Below, piece by piece: positions 33,466-42,139 of a stretch of 64,000 nucleotides of DNA (the stretch's first letter is position 1; each line of letters opens with the position of its first letter). Where the stretch lies: assembly GCF_014647515.1 (NCBI RefSeq), contig NZ_BMPI01000029.1, positions 1 to 64,000 on the forward strand. Direction: 5' to 3'. Source of the DNA: Dactylosporangium sucinum (GTDB taxonomy: Bacteria; Actinomycetota; Actinomycetes; Mycobacteriales; Micromonosporaceae). The position numbers and the translations under genes were made by a program. Under the pieces are notes generated by a model, which saw only the letters and a list, made by a program, of their open reading frames with translations, had not been told where the DNA came from and did not search any database.

Positions 33466-33816
33466 GTGAAGAACGCTTCCGCGCTGCGGGCCGCCGCCGT
33501 CGGGCTTGCGCTCACCATGTGTGCGCTGTTGCTCGGGCTCTCCCACGCGCATCATGCGCTGCCGGGGGACACCTTCCAGGTCGCGCGCACCGCGAGTGCG
33601 GTCGCCGCCGCGCCCGGGGCCGAGGCGCCGCACGGGCGGAAGCCACTCAAGACCCACGACAACCCCGCCGACGGGCAGGTGTGGCACGCCACGCTGCCCG
33701 ACGTCGTGGTCGTCGATCCGCGCCTGGTCCGGGTGGCCGGCGCGTCCGCCGAGCGCTTCGTCCATCGTGGACGGTGCGCCGGCACCCCCGGATGCCGGGG
33801 CCCGCCGACCTCCTGA
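33466..33816 (+). CDS. Small secreted protein of unknown function
   Basis: The 116-residue product has a Sec-type signal peptide (basic VKNASALRAA, hydrophobic VGLALTMCALLLGL, likely cleavage near residues 24-30 after SHAHH) and a mature part without a recognisable domain, ending in a Cys-containing HRGRCAGTPGC tail. GTG 33466 is preceded by GGAGG and the frame has good third-position GC. It lies 144 bp upstream of the ArsB/NhaD transporter in the same direction and may be cotranscribed. Function unknown. Confidence 0.65.
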   Translation: MKNASALRAAAVGLALTMCALLLGLSHAHHALPGDTFQVARTASAVAAAPGAEAPHGRKPLKTHDNPADGQVWHATLPDVVVVDPRLVRVAGASAERFVHRGRCAGTPGCRGPPTS

Positions 33817-33897
33817 GGCACCAGACGCCTTCGTCCGTGAAGCCGTGACCCATCCGGGTCGACGGCCTCGTTGCGTTGCCCTTTCCGGAGGTCCTCC

Positions 33898-33963
33898 ATG
33901 TTTCGCATACCGCTGTGCGTTCGTCCGCTCGTCACCCTCCACGGCCCGCCGGGCCGCCCGTGA
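33898..33963 (+). CDS. 21-residue leader ORF upstream of the ion transporter
   Basis: ATG 33898 is preceded at six bases by a perfect GGAGG (33887-33891) and encodes MFRIPLCVRPLVTLHGPPGR followed by Pro and TGA. The TGA overlaps the GTG start of the transporter (GTGA at 33960-33963), while the transporter itself has no ribosome site. The layout fits a translated leader peptide that couples or regulates transporter translation. Its existence as a stable protein is uncertain. Confidence 0.6.
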   Translation: MFRIPLCVRPLVTLHGPPGRP

Positions 33964-35246
33964 GCGCCCTCGCCGCGATCGTCATCTTCACGGTCGCCTT
34001 CGTCCTCATCGCCACCGAGAAGGTCCATCGCGTCGCCGTCGCGCTCTTCGCGGCCGGGCTCATGGCGCTGCTGGGCCTGGTGCCGGGCAAGGACGTGTTC
34101 TTCTCCGAGCACGCCGGCATCGACTGGAACGTCATCTTCCTGCTGCTCGGCATGATGATCATCGTCGGGATCATCAAGCAGACCGGCCTGTTCGAGTATC
34201 TGGCGATCTGGGCCGCGAAACGCTCCAAAGGGCGGCCCTACCGGCTGTTCGTGCTGCTCATGGTCATCACCGCGGTGGCGTCGCCGTTCCTGGACAACGT
34301 CACCACGATCATGCTGGTGGCCCCGGTGACCGTCCTGGTCTGCCGGAAGCTGGGCATGTCCGCGGTGCCGTATCTGATCGCGGAGGCCCTCGCCTCCAAC
34401 ATCGGTGGCGCCGCGACGCTCATCGGCGACCCGCCGAACATCATCATCGGCAGCCGGGCCGGGCTGACGTTCAACGACTTCGTGGTGCACATGGCGCCGA
34501 TCGTCGTCGTGGTGTTCGCCCTGTTCGTGCTGCTGGCGTGGGTGATGTTCCGCAAGCGCTTCGAGTACCACCCGGAGCGCGTCGCCGAGGTCATGGCCCT
34601 CGACGAGCGGGAGTCCATCACCGACCGTGGGCTGCTCGTGCGCTGCCTGGCCGTGCTCGCGCTGGTGGTCGCCGGGTTCTCGCTCCACGCGGTCATCCAC
34701 GTCGAGCCGGCGATCATCGCGCTGCTCGGCGCCGGGCTGATGGTGCTCGTCTCGCGGGTGAGCACCGAGCGGTACCTCGAGGAGGTCGAGTGGTCGACGC
34801 TCGTCTTCTTCATGGGCCTGTTCGTCATGGTCGGCGGGCTGGTCGAGACCGGCGTCATCCACCGCATCGGCGCGTGGGCGTCCGGCCAGGTCGGTGACAA
34901 CTACTTCATGGCCGCCACCGGGCTGCTGTTCGGCTCGGCGGTCCTGGGGGCGTTCTTCGACAACATTCCGTACGTGGCGACCATGGCCCCGATCGTCGAG
35001 GACCTCGTCGCCACCACGTCCGACCCGGAGACCGGCCGCTCGTTGTGGTGGGCATTCGCCCTCGGCGCCGATTTCGGCGGCAACGGTACCGCGGTGGCCG
35101 CGAGCGCCAACCTGGTCGTTCTCGGCATCGCCGCCCGAGCCGGCGAGCCGATCAGTTTCTGGCAGTTCACCCGCTACGGCATCGTCACCACGGTGATGAC
35201 CACGGTCGTCGCGTGGGGCTATGTCTGGCTCCGGTACTTCTCATGA
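33960..35246 (+). CDS. ArsB/NhaD-family ion transporter (SLC13-like)
   Basis: The 428-residue membrane protein has 10-12 helices and belongs to the ArsB/NhaD ion transporter superfamily. The two repeated hairpin regions are visible: SPFLDNVTTIMLVAPVT with LASNIGGAATLIGDPPNIII in the first half, and FFDNIPYVATMAPIV with GADFGGNGTAVAASANLVV in the second. These carry the conserved Asp-Asn and Gly-Asn/Pro residues that bind substrate or sodium. GTG 33960 overlaps the leader ORF stop and gives the usual N-terminus; no independent ribosome site is seen. The next gene encodes a TrkA-C subunit, so activity is probably gated by a cytosolic ligand. Na+/H+ exchange, arsenite or dicarboxylate transport are all possible. 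Confidence 0.9.
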   Translation: MSALAAIVIFTVAFVLIATEKVHRVAVALFAAGLMALLGLVPGKDVFFSEHAGIDWNVIFLLLGMMIIVGIIKQTGLFEYLAIWAAKRSKGRPYRLFVLLMVITAVASPFLDNVTTIMLVAPVTVLVCRKLGMSAVPYLIAEALASNIGGAATLIGDPPNIIIGSRAGLTFNDFVVHMAPIVVVVFALFVLLAWVMFRKRFEYHPERVAEVMALDERESITDRGLLVRCLAVLALVVAGFSLHAVIHVEPAIIALLGAGLMVLVSRVSTERYLEEVEWSTLVFFMGLFVMVGGLVETGVIHRIGAWASGQVGDNYFMAATGLLFGSAVLGAFFDNIPYVATMAPIVEDLVATTSDPETGRSLWWAFALGADFGGNGTAVAASANLVVLGIAARAGEPISFWQFTRYGIVTTVMTTVVAWGYVWLRYFS

Positions 35247-35263
35247 CCGCCGAGGGAGGCATC

Positions 35264-35722
35264 GTGCGAACCGATCAGCGTCCACTTCCCGGCGTGGGCA
35301 CCCTGCACCTGCTCCACGCGGACGACGGCCACCACGTCGGGCTCGTCCACCACGCCGACGACCGCCGCGAGCTGGTGGTCTACGACCCGGCCGACCCGGA
35401 CACCCGCATGACCGGCGTCCTGCTCACCACCGCCGAGGCGGGCGTCCTCGCCGACCTGCTCGGCGTCGACGGCCCGACGGTGCACTGCGCGCGGCTCGAC
35501 CGGTACGCCGAGCGCGTCGCGGTGCTCCAGGTCCTCATCGGCGCCGGCCGCCCCGCGATGGACGCGGCCGTCGACGGCGCGGTGGTCGCCGCCGTCGTCC
35601 GCGACGACCAGGTCCTCGTCGCCCCGGGCCGGCAGTTCCGGTTCAGCCCCGGCGACGTCGTCGTGGTCGTCGGCCGGCCCGACGCGGCCATGGAGGTGAT
35701 CGACTTCCTCACGGCGGCCTGA
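35264..35722 (+). CDS. TrkA-C domain regulatory subunit of ion transporter
   Basis: The 152-residue cytosolic protein resembles KhtT/YhaT-type regulators of cation:proton antiporters. The start PLPGVGTLHLLHADDGHHVGLV is the KhtT-N-like domain and the C-terminal half (VAAVVRDDQVLVAPGRQFRFSPGDVVVVVGRPDAAMEVIDFL is residues 109-150) is a TrkA-C/RCK-C domain that binds nucleotides or acyl ligands. GTG 35264 has a GGGAGG ribosome site; ATG 35243, overlapping the transporter stop, is an alternative start. It most likely gates the preceding transporter. Confidence 0.88.
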   Translation: MRTDQRPLPGVGTLHLLHADDGHHVGLVHHADDRRELVVYDPADPDTRMTGVLLTTAEAGVLADLLGVDGPTVHCARLDRYAERVAVLQVLIGAGRPAMDAAVDGAVVAAVVRDDQVLVAPGRQFRFSPGDVVVVVGRPDAAMEVIDFLTAA

Positions 35723-35880
35723 CCGGCGCTCGTCCCGGCCGCGGGCATCCCGTCCGCGGCCGGAACGACCCGGCTGACAGGCCGGTACGGCCGATACGAC
35801 CGGAGGTTCTGGGGCGGCCCGCGCGCCGGTAGCGTCGCGTGCGGGGATGGGCTCCTGGTCATCGGCGGAGGTAGTCACGT

Positions 35881-38800
35881 ATGACCGGGTTCGGGCCGGC
35901 GGAGGAGCTGCCGCGGGTCAGCCAGCAGGTGACGGCCGCCGGCGGGTTCGCCTACGGGGTCGTCGGGGCCGACATTCACGTGTTCGGCGACGGGATGCCG
36001 CTGTACGTGCTGGAGAACTGGCGGCCGGCCGCGGAGCCCGACCCGGAGTGGCTGCGGGAGCTGCCGAGCCGGATGCTCAACGCCCGGTTCGAGGTCGTCG
36101 GCTTCACCGGCCGGACGGCCGAGCTGGCCGGGCTGCACGCGTGGTGCGGCACCGGGCCGCGGCTGGCCGCGCGCTGGCTGCACGGGCCCGGCGGGGTCGG
36201 TAAGTCGCGGCTCGCCGCGCAGTTCGCGGCGGAGGCGGCCGGGCTCGGCTGGAAGGTCGTCACCGCCACGCACGGGCCCGGCGCGGTGCTGCCGCCGCCG
36301 GGCAGCCAGGACCTGACCCTCGACGGCGCGGCCGGGCTGCTGATGATCGTCGACTACGCCGACCGGTGGCCGCACACGCATCTGACCTGGTTGTTCAGCA
36401 ACGCCGTCCTGCACCGGCCCGGTGTCACCACCCGGGTGCTGCTGCTCGCCCGGACCGCCGACGCCTGGCCGTCGGTGCGCGCGGCCCTGGCCAACCACCA
36501 GGCCGGCACGTCCGGCCAGGCGCTGGAGCCGCTGCCCGGCGAGGGCGACGGCCGCGCGACGATGTTCGGGGCGGCCCGGGACAGCTTCGGCGCGCGGTAC
36601 GGGATCCCCCATCCGTCCGAAGTGGAACGTCCGGCCCTGCTCGACCAGCCGGGCCTGGGGCTCACGCTCGCGCTGCACATGGCGGCGCTGGTCGCGGTGG
36701 ACGCCCACGTCAGCGGCCGGCGGGTGCCGGCCGACCCGGCCGGCCTCAGCGTGTACCTGCTGGACCGCGAGCACCGGCACTGGGCCGACCGGTACGGCGA
36801 CCCGTCCCACAACCTCGAACCCGGGCCGGTGCCGCACAGCCCGCCCGACGTGATGAGCCGGACCGTGTTCGTGGCCGCGCTCAGCGGTCCCGTCCCCGAG
36901 CCGGCCGGCCTGGCGCTGATGCGGCACGCGCACGCCGGGCCGGCACCCGCGCAGGTCCTCGCCGACCACGCGCTGTGCTACCCGCCCGCGGGACCGGGCC
37001 TGGTGCTGTCCCCGCTGTACCCCGACCGGCTCGCCGAGGACTTCCTCGCGCTCACGCTGCCCGGGCACCGCGCCGACTACCCCGCCCAGCCGTGGGCCGG
37101 CCCCACGACCACGGGCCTGCTGGCATCGCGGGACGTGGCCGCGCGGGCGGTCACGTTCCTCGCCGCCGCAACGGCCCGGTGGCCCCACGTCGGGCCGGCG
37201 GTGCTGTACCCGGCGCTGGAGGCCGACCCGCAGCTCGCCCTCGACGCCGGCAGCGCGGCCCTGAGCGCGCTCGCCGCCATCGACGACGTCGACCCGGAGC
37301 TGCTGGCCCGCATCGAGGCCCGGTTCCCGGACCGCGCACACCTGGAGCTCGACCCCGGCATCGCCGCCGTCGCCGAACGCCTCACGCTGCACCGGCTCGC
37401 CGGCACCGGCGAACCCGCCGACCGGGCTGAGCTGCATCAGGCGCTCGCGGTGCGCCAGTCGCGGGCCGGGCTCGACGAGCAGGCCCTGTCCAACGCCGAG
37501 CAGGCGGTGGCGCTGTTCCGGACGGTCACCGGCGGGTCGGCGGAACCGGACCTGCGGCTCGCCCGCGCGCTGTACGACCTCGGGTTCCTGCTGTCGAGCG
37601 GGGAGCGCAACACCGAGGCGGTCGCGGCCACGCGGGAGGCGGCCGGCCTGTTCCGGGCGGCGGTCCGGCACCACCGCGGCGAGAACTTCGAGTACGCCAG
37701 GGCGCTGACCAGCCTCGGCACGCTGCTGCGGTTCGTCGGCCGGTTCCAGGAGTCGGTGGCGGCGGCGCGGCTCGCGGTGGCGATCCACCGCCGGGTGGCC
37801 GCGGCCGCCCCGCACGTGGCGTCCGCCCGGGTCGAGCTCGCCGTGGCGCTCGGCGTGCTGTCGTCGGCGCTGGCCGCCCTCGGGCAGCGCGGCGACGCCG
37901 CCGTCGCCGCGCAGGAGGCCCACCGGCTGCGCGAGGCCGCCGCGGCGAACGACCCGGGCGCGTCCGGAACCGACCGTGCGGCCGGCCTGCTCAACCTGGC
38001 CCGGCGGCTGTCCGACGAAGGGCGGGCGGCGGAGGCGTTGCACGCCACCGAGGAGGCACTCGACGTCTACCAGCGGGCCGCCGCGCTCAACCCCGCCGGC
38101 TACGGGCTGACGCTCGTGCAGGCGCTGGGCGACCTCAGCCGGCGGCTGGCCGCGGCCGGCCGGTCGAGCGAGGCGATCGACCGCTCGCTGGAGGCCCTCG
38201 CCCTCGTCCGGCGGCTCGCCCGGACCGTGGCCACCGTCTCCGAGGCGCACGTCGTGCGGGGGCTCAGCCGGCACGCCGAGCTGCTGTGCGAGCTGAGCCG
38301 GTGGGACGAGGCGATCGAAGTACTGCTGGAGGCCGCCGATCTGCAGCGCACGCTTCCCGAGGCCCAGCGCGGTTTCGGCATGCTGTACCGGCTGTCGGTC
38401 CTCCTCGCCGCGGACGGCCGTGGTGCGGAGGCCATGGCGGCGAACGAGGAGGCGCTGCGGCTGGGCCGGGCGCAGGCCGCGGCCGAGCCGGAGGCCAACC
38501 TGGACAACCTGGCGAGCGTGCTCAACGGCTACGCCGTCCGGCTCTTCGAGGCCGGTCGCCCGCAGGAGGCGATCGAGGCCGGCGCCGAGTCGATCCGGAT
38601 CCGGCGCCGCCGCCTCGACGAGCACCCCGGCCTCAACGAGCACGAGCTCGTCACCTCGCTCGGCAACCAGGGCGTCTGGCTGTCGCGGCTCGACCGCCAC
38701 GACGCGGCGCTGGACGCCCTGACCGAGGCCGTGACGGTCGGGCGGCGGCTGGCCGCGGCCGAGCCGCGCCGGTACCGGGCCGAGCTCGCCCGCGCGGCGC

Positions 38801-41800
38801 ACAACCGCGGCGACTGCCTCGGCCGGCTCGGCCGCTGGGAGGAGGCCCTGGCGGGCTTTCAGGAGGCGCTGGCGGTGCACCGGGAGCTCGCCGCCGAACA
38901 GTGGGCCGTGCACGCGCCGGCGCTGGCGAAGTCGTGCACGGCGGTGGCCACGGCGCTGACCGCGCTCGACCGGCCGGGGGAGGCGCTGCCGTACCACGAG
39001 GAGGCGGCCACCGTCTTCGGGCGGCTCGCCGAGGACGACCCGGCCGGGTACGCCGAGGAACGCGCGGCGGCTGTGGCGCGGCTGACGCAGGAGGCCCGGC
39101 CCGCCGCCGCCGAGCCGCCCGCCGACGGCCCGGCCGCCTGGTACGCGGAGGCGGCGCGCCTGATGCCGAGGCTGATCTCCGAGCCCGGCGAGCAGGTGGC
39201 CGACCGGGTCATCGACCTGCTGGAGCGCGCGTCCTCGGCGCCCGGCGTGCCGGCCGCCGACCGGGCCCGGAGCCTCGGCGTGCTCGGCATCGCGTGCCGG
39301 GTGCGGTACGGCCGCACCGGCGCCGTCGCCGATCTCGACCGGTCGCTCGACGCGCTGCGCCGGGCGATCGGCCGCTACGCGGACGATCAGCGGCAGCGCG
39401 ACCTGCTGGCCGGTTCGCTCGTCGCCACCGTCAAGGGCCGGGCCGGGCACCCGATGACCGACGCCGAGCTCGTCGCGCTGATCGGCTGCCTGCGCGAGAC
39501 GGCGGCCCGGGTCTCGGCCGGGGAACCGCAGCGGACCAGCCTCCTGGCCTGGCTGCGGACGCTGCTCACCCGGCGGTTCGCGGACCTGCAGGAGCCGGCC
39601 GACCTGGACGAGGCGATCGACGCCGGTCGCGCGGTCCTGGCCGGCCCGCCGCCCGAGGACCTCGATCGCGCCTACCAGGTGCGGGTGCTGGACGAGCTCC
39701 TCCGGACGCGGCTGCTGCTCGCCGGCTCGGCCGCCGAACGCGGCCCCGCTTCGATGACCCGCGACGAGCTGTTCGAGGCGGTCCAGGCCAGGGCGGTCGC
39801 GGTCACCGGCGACGGCCCGGAGCCCGACCCGTCGGCGGCGCTCGGCCCGGACGCGCTGGCGGAGGTGGTCGAGCTGGCCCGCCGGGTCGAGGCCGACCTG
39901 GCGCGACGCCCGGTGAACGGCGCGGACCTGCTGGCCGCGTTCATGATCGGCGTTGTGCGCTTCGTCCGGCACTCCGTGCTGGCCGGCGACGATGCCACCG
40001 ACCTGGCGGCCGCGCAGCGGTGGTTCGGTCTGGTACTGCAGGTGGCGCCGGCGATCGTCCCCGAGGGGCTCCTCGGCATGGTGGCCGAGATCGCGCCACC
40101 GGCCGGCGACGACCCACCGGCCTGGGCCGCGGAGGCGGCGCGGCTGCTCGACCTCCCGCAGGCCGACGAGGTGCCGCAGTTGCTGGACCGGGCGATCCGG
40201 CTGTACGAGCAGGCGGCCGCCGCGTCGCCGGACCACGACGCCGCGCTGCCCGGATGGCTGGACCACCTCGGCCGGGCCCGCTTCCGGCGGTACCAGCGCA
40301 CCAGGGACGTCACCGACCTGGACCGTGAGGTCGAGGCGCTGCGCCGCGCGATCGCGGCCACCGCGCACGGGACGGCCGACCGGTCCGCGCGACTCAACCG
40401 GCTGGCCGGCGCGATCACGCTGCGGGCCAGGCTGCTCGACCGGCCGGCGGACGCGCGGGAGGCGGTCGACCTCGCCCGGCGCGCGGTCGAGATGGTCCCG
40501 GCCGGCGATCCCCGCCACGCGCGGTACCTCAACACCCTCGGCGGGGCCTGGCTGTACCGGTTCGAGGCGACCTACGAACTGTCCGACGTGGACGCCGCCC
40601 TCGATGCGCTCCAGGGCGCGGCCGGCGGCCTGCCGGACGGCGACCCGCTGTGGGCCGGCCGGCAGCGGCAGCTCGCGGAGGCGTGGCTGGCGCGGGCGTC
40701 CGTGACCGCGGCGGTGCCGGACATCGACCGCGCGATCGAGGTGTTCGAACGCATCGCGGCTGCCAAAGCGAACGATTCGCGGTCCCTGGCCGACCTGGCG
40801 CACGCCTGGTCGAAGCGGTACGCGCACTCGCATCGGCCGGCCGACCGGGAACGGATCGTCGAGATCGGCCAGCGGGCGCTGGACGCGGCCGCGGACGAGC
40901 CGGCCAACGACGGCGGCGCGGCACGCACGCTCGGGTCCATCTCCACCGCGCTGCGCATCCGGCAGAACGCCGCCGACCTGGACGCCGCCGTCGACCTCCG
41001 CCAACGGATCGTGGCCGCGATGCCGTCCGGCTCGGCCCAGCGGGCGAGGTACCTCGCGCTGCTGGCCCAGGCCCTGCGCGAACGGTTCGAGCGCGGCGGT
41101 GACCCGGCCGACCGCGACGAGTGGGAGACCGTGGCGGGCGATCTCGTGGCGGCCACCCCGGAGGACGACCCGGCGCGGGCCGGCCGGCTCGCCGGCCTGA
41201 GCGAGGCCCGGGCCGCACGGCTCGCGCCGGCGAGCGACGCCGGGCCCGGCGGCCCGGCCGACTCCGTGCGTACCGACGACCCGGAGGAACTGGCCCGGTT
41301 GAGCCGCCGGCTGTGCCTGCGGGGCCGGCAGGAGGGGGACCGGGCCGACCTCGACGAGGCGGTGCGGCTGGCGGAGCAGGCGCTCGACCGTACACCGGCG
41401 GACCGCGGCACCCGGGCGGAGCGGTGGTTCGACCTCGGCAACGCCCGCCTGGCCCGGCGCGGCGAGCTCGCCGACCTCGACCGGGCGGTCGACGCCCACG
41501 GCGAGGCGGTGCTGGCTTCGGCGGAGATCCTGCCGCAGTACGCGCGGTACGCCGAAGCGCTGGTGACGGCCCTGCTGGAGCGGTACGAGTGGACGTTCGA
41601 GCCGGCCGACCTGGACCGCGCCCTGGCCGCGGCCGGCCGGGCCGTCGCGTCCGGCGGGGCCCGGCCGGCCGACCGCGCCCGCTGCCTGTGCCACCTGAGC
41701 GCCGTGCTGCGGCTGCGCTTCGAGCGGACCGGCGACCACCGCGAGCTGGACCAGGCCGTCGAGCACGGGCGGCGGGCGGTCGCCGCGCTGGAGGGCCACC

Positions 41801-41913
41801 CGGCGGCCGAGGCCGTCCTGGCCGCCGCGCTGGAGGAGCAGCGCCGGTGGGCACCGATTCCCGACCAGGCGCTCGGCAACCTCGCGGCCGACACGGCGCG
41901 GCAGCGGCGGTAG
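35881..41913 (+). CDS. Giant STAND NTPase with tetratricopeptide repeats
   Basis: The 2010-residue cytosolic protein begins with a short region containing GFAYGVVGADIHVFGDG (residues 22-38), followed by a STAND-type P-loop module: FTGRTAEL, Walker A HGPGGVGKSRLA (101-112), Walker B LLMIVDYADRW (153-163) and sensor VLLLARTADAW (187-197). A winged-helix-like part leads into some 1600 residues of helical repeats, many of them TPRs (for example LYDLGFLLSSGERNTEAVAA), plus CHAT-associated-type repeats that read RDVTDLDREVEALRRAI. There is no membrane segment or recognisable effector domain, so it is either a signalling hub or needs a partner carrying the effector. ATG 35881 follows GGAGG. The size is far above ordinary STAND regulators. 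Confidence 0.88.
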   Translation: MTGFGPAEELPRVSQQVTAAGGFAYGVVGADIHVFGDGMPLYVLENWRPAAEPDPEWLRELPSRMLNARFEVVGFTGRTAELAGLHAWCGTGPRLAARWLHGPGGVGKSRLAAQFAAEAAGLGWKVVTATHGPGAVLPPPGSQDLTLDGAAGLLMIVDYADRWPHTHLTWLFSNAVLHRPGVTTRVLLLARTADAWPSVRAALANHQAGTSGQALEPLPGEGDGRATMFGAARDSFGARYGIPHPSEVERPALLDQPGLGLTLALHMAALVAVDAHVSGRRVPADPAGLSVYLLDREHRHWADRYGDPSHNLEPGPVPHSPPDVMSRTVFVAALSGPVPEPAGLALMRHAHAGPAPAQVLADHALCYPPAGPGLVLSPLYPDRLAEDFLALTLPGHRADYPAQPWAGPTTTGLLASRDVAARAVTFLAAATARWPHVGPAVLYPALEADPQLALDAGSAALSALAAIDDVDPELLARIEARFPDRAHLELDPGIAAVAERLTLHRLAGTGEPADRAELHQALAVRQSRAGLDEQALSNAEQAVALFRTVTGGSAEPDLRLARALYDLGFLLSSGERNTEAVAATREAAGLFRAAVRHHRGENFEYARALTSLGTLLRFVGRFQESVAAARLAVAIHRRVAAAAPHVASARVELAVALGVLSSALAALGQRGDAAVAAQEAHRLREAAAANDPGASGTDRAAGLLNLARRLSDEGRAAEALHATEEALDVYQRAAALNPAGYGLTLVQALGDLSRRLAAAGRSSEAIDRSLEALALVRRLARTVATVSEAHVVRGLSRHAELLCELSRWDEAIEVLLEAADLQRTLPEAQRGFGMLYRLSVLLAADGRGAEAMAANEEALRLGRAQAAAEPEANLDNLASVLNGYAVRLFEAGRPQEAIEAGAESIRIRRRRLDEHPGLNEHELVTSLGNQGVWLSRLDRHDAALDALTEAVTVGRRLAAAEPRRYRAELARAAHNRGDCLGRLGRWEEALAGFQEALAVHRELAAEQWAVHAPALAKSCTAVATALTALDRPGEALPYHEEAATVFGRLAEDDPAGYAEERAAAVARLTQEARPAAAEPPADGPAAWYAEAARLMPRLISEPGEQVADRVIDLLERASSAPGVPAADRARSLGVLGIACRVRYGRTGAVADLDRSLDALRRAIGRYADDQRQRDLLAGSLVATVKGRAGHPMTDAELVALIGCLRETAARVSAGEPQRTSLLAWLRTLLTRRFADLQEPADLDEAIDAGRAVLAGPPPEDLDRAYQVRVLDELLRTRLLLAGSAAERGPASMTRDELFEAVQARAVAVTGDGPEPDPSAALGPDALAEVVELARRVEADLARRPVNGADLLAAFMIGVVRFVRHSVLAGDDATDLAAAQRWFGLVLQVAPAIVPEGLLGMVAEIAPPAGDDPPAWAAEAARLLDLPQADEVPQLLDRAIRLYEQAAAASPDHDAALPGWLDHLGRARFRRYQRTRDVTDLDREVEALRRAIAATAHGTADRSARLNRLAGAITLRARLLDRPADAREAVDLARRAVEMVPAGDPRHARYLNTLGGAWLYRFEATYELSDVDAALDALQGAAGGLPDGDPLWAGRQRQLAEAWLARASVTAAVPDIDRAIEVFERIAAAKANDSRSLADLAHAWSKRYAHSHRPADRERIVEIGQRALDAAADEPANDGGAARTLGSISTALRIRQNAADLDAAVDLRQRIVAAMPSGSAQRARYLALLAQALRERFERGGDPADRDEWETVAGDLVAATPEDDPARAGRLAGLSEARAARLAPASDAGPGGPADSVRTDDPEELARLSRRLCLRGRQEGDRADLDEAVRLAEQALDRTPADRGTRAERWFDLGNARLARRGELADLDRAVDAHGEAVLASAEILPQYARYAEALVTALLERYEWTFEPADLDRALAAAGRAVASGGARPADRARCLCHLSAVLRLRFERTGDHRELDQAVEHGRRAVAALEGHPAAEAVLAAALEEQRRWAPIPDQALGNLAADTARQRR

Positions 41914-41942
41914 GCGCTGTCCCGGCTGCACGCGGCGTCGCC

Positions 41943-41995
41943 CGGCTGCATATGGCTGCACGCGGCTGCACGCGGCTGCACGTGGCTTCACGTGG
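41943..41995. repeat. 10-bp tandem repeat between STAND genes
   Basis: Five copies of a CGGCTGCACG-like decamer (variants TGGCTGCACG, CGGCTGCATA, TGGCTTCACG) lie just downstream of the giant STAND gene. A sixth related unit occurs at 41922. No coding role is seen; the run could extend the transcript end or bind protein. Confidence 0.75.
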
Positions 41996-42113
41996 TGAGC
42001 GGCACCGGTGCCCTCGTGCCACCGGTGCCGCTCCACTCCATCGTTGACGATCGGTGCCCCGGCTTCCAGGACGTTCGCCGGTACTTCGTCGGAACTTGCC
42101 GTGCCGAAGTTGT

Positions 42114-42130
42114 CGTACGGGGGGCGTACG
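42114..42130. promoter_or_regulatory. CGTACG-GGGGG-CGTACG inverted repeat at XRE-STAND start
   Basis: Two copies of the self-complementary hexamer CGTACG are separated by five G residues, ten bases upstream of the GTG start of the XRE-type regulator. The position fits autoregulation by its own helix-turn-helix. Confidence 0.5.
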
Positions 42131-42139
42131 GTTGCGGGC

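Noticed and set aside
33876-33960. TTG 33876 as the transporter start
   Set aside because: The added residues are not membrane-like and would overlap the better-supported leader ORF in another frame.
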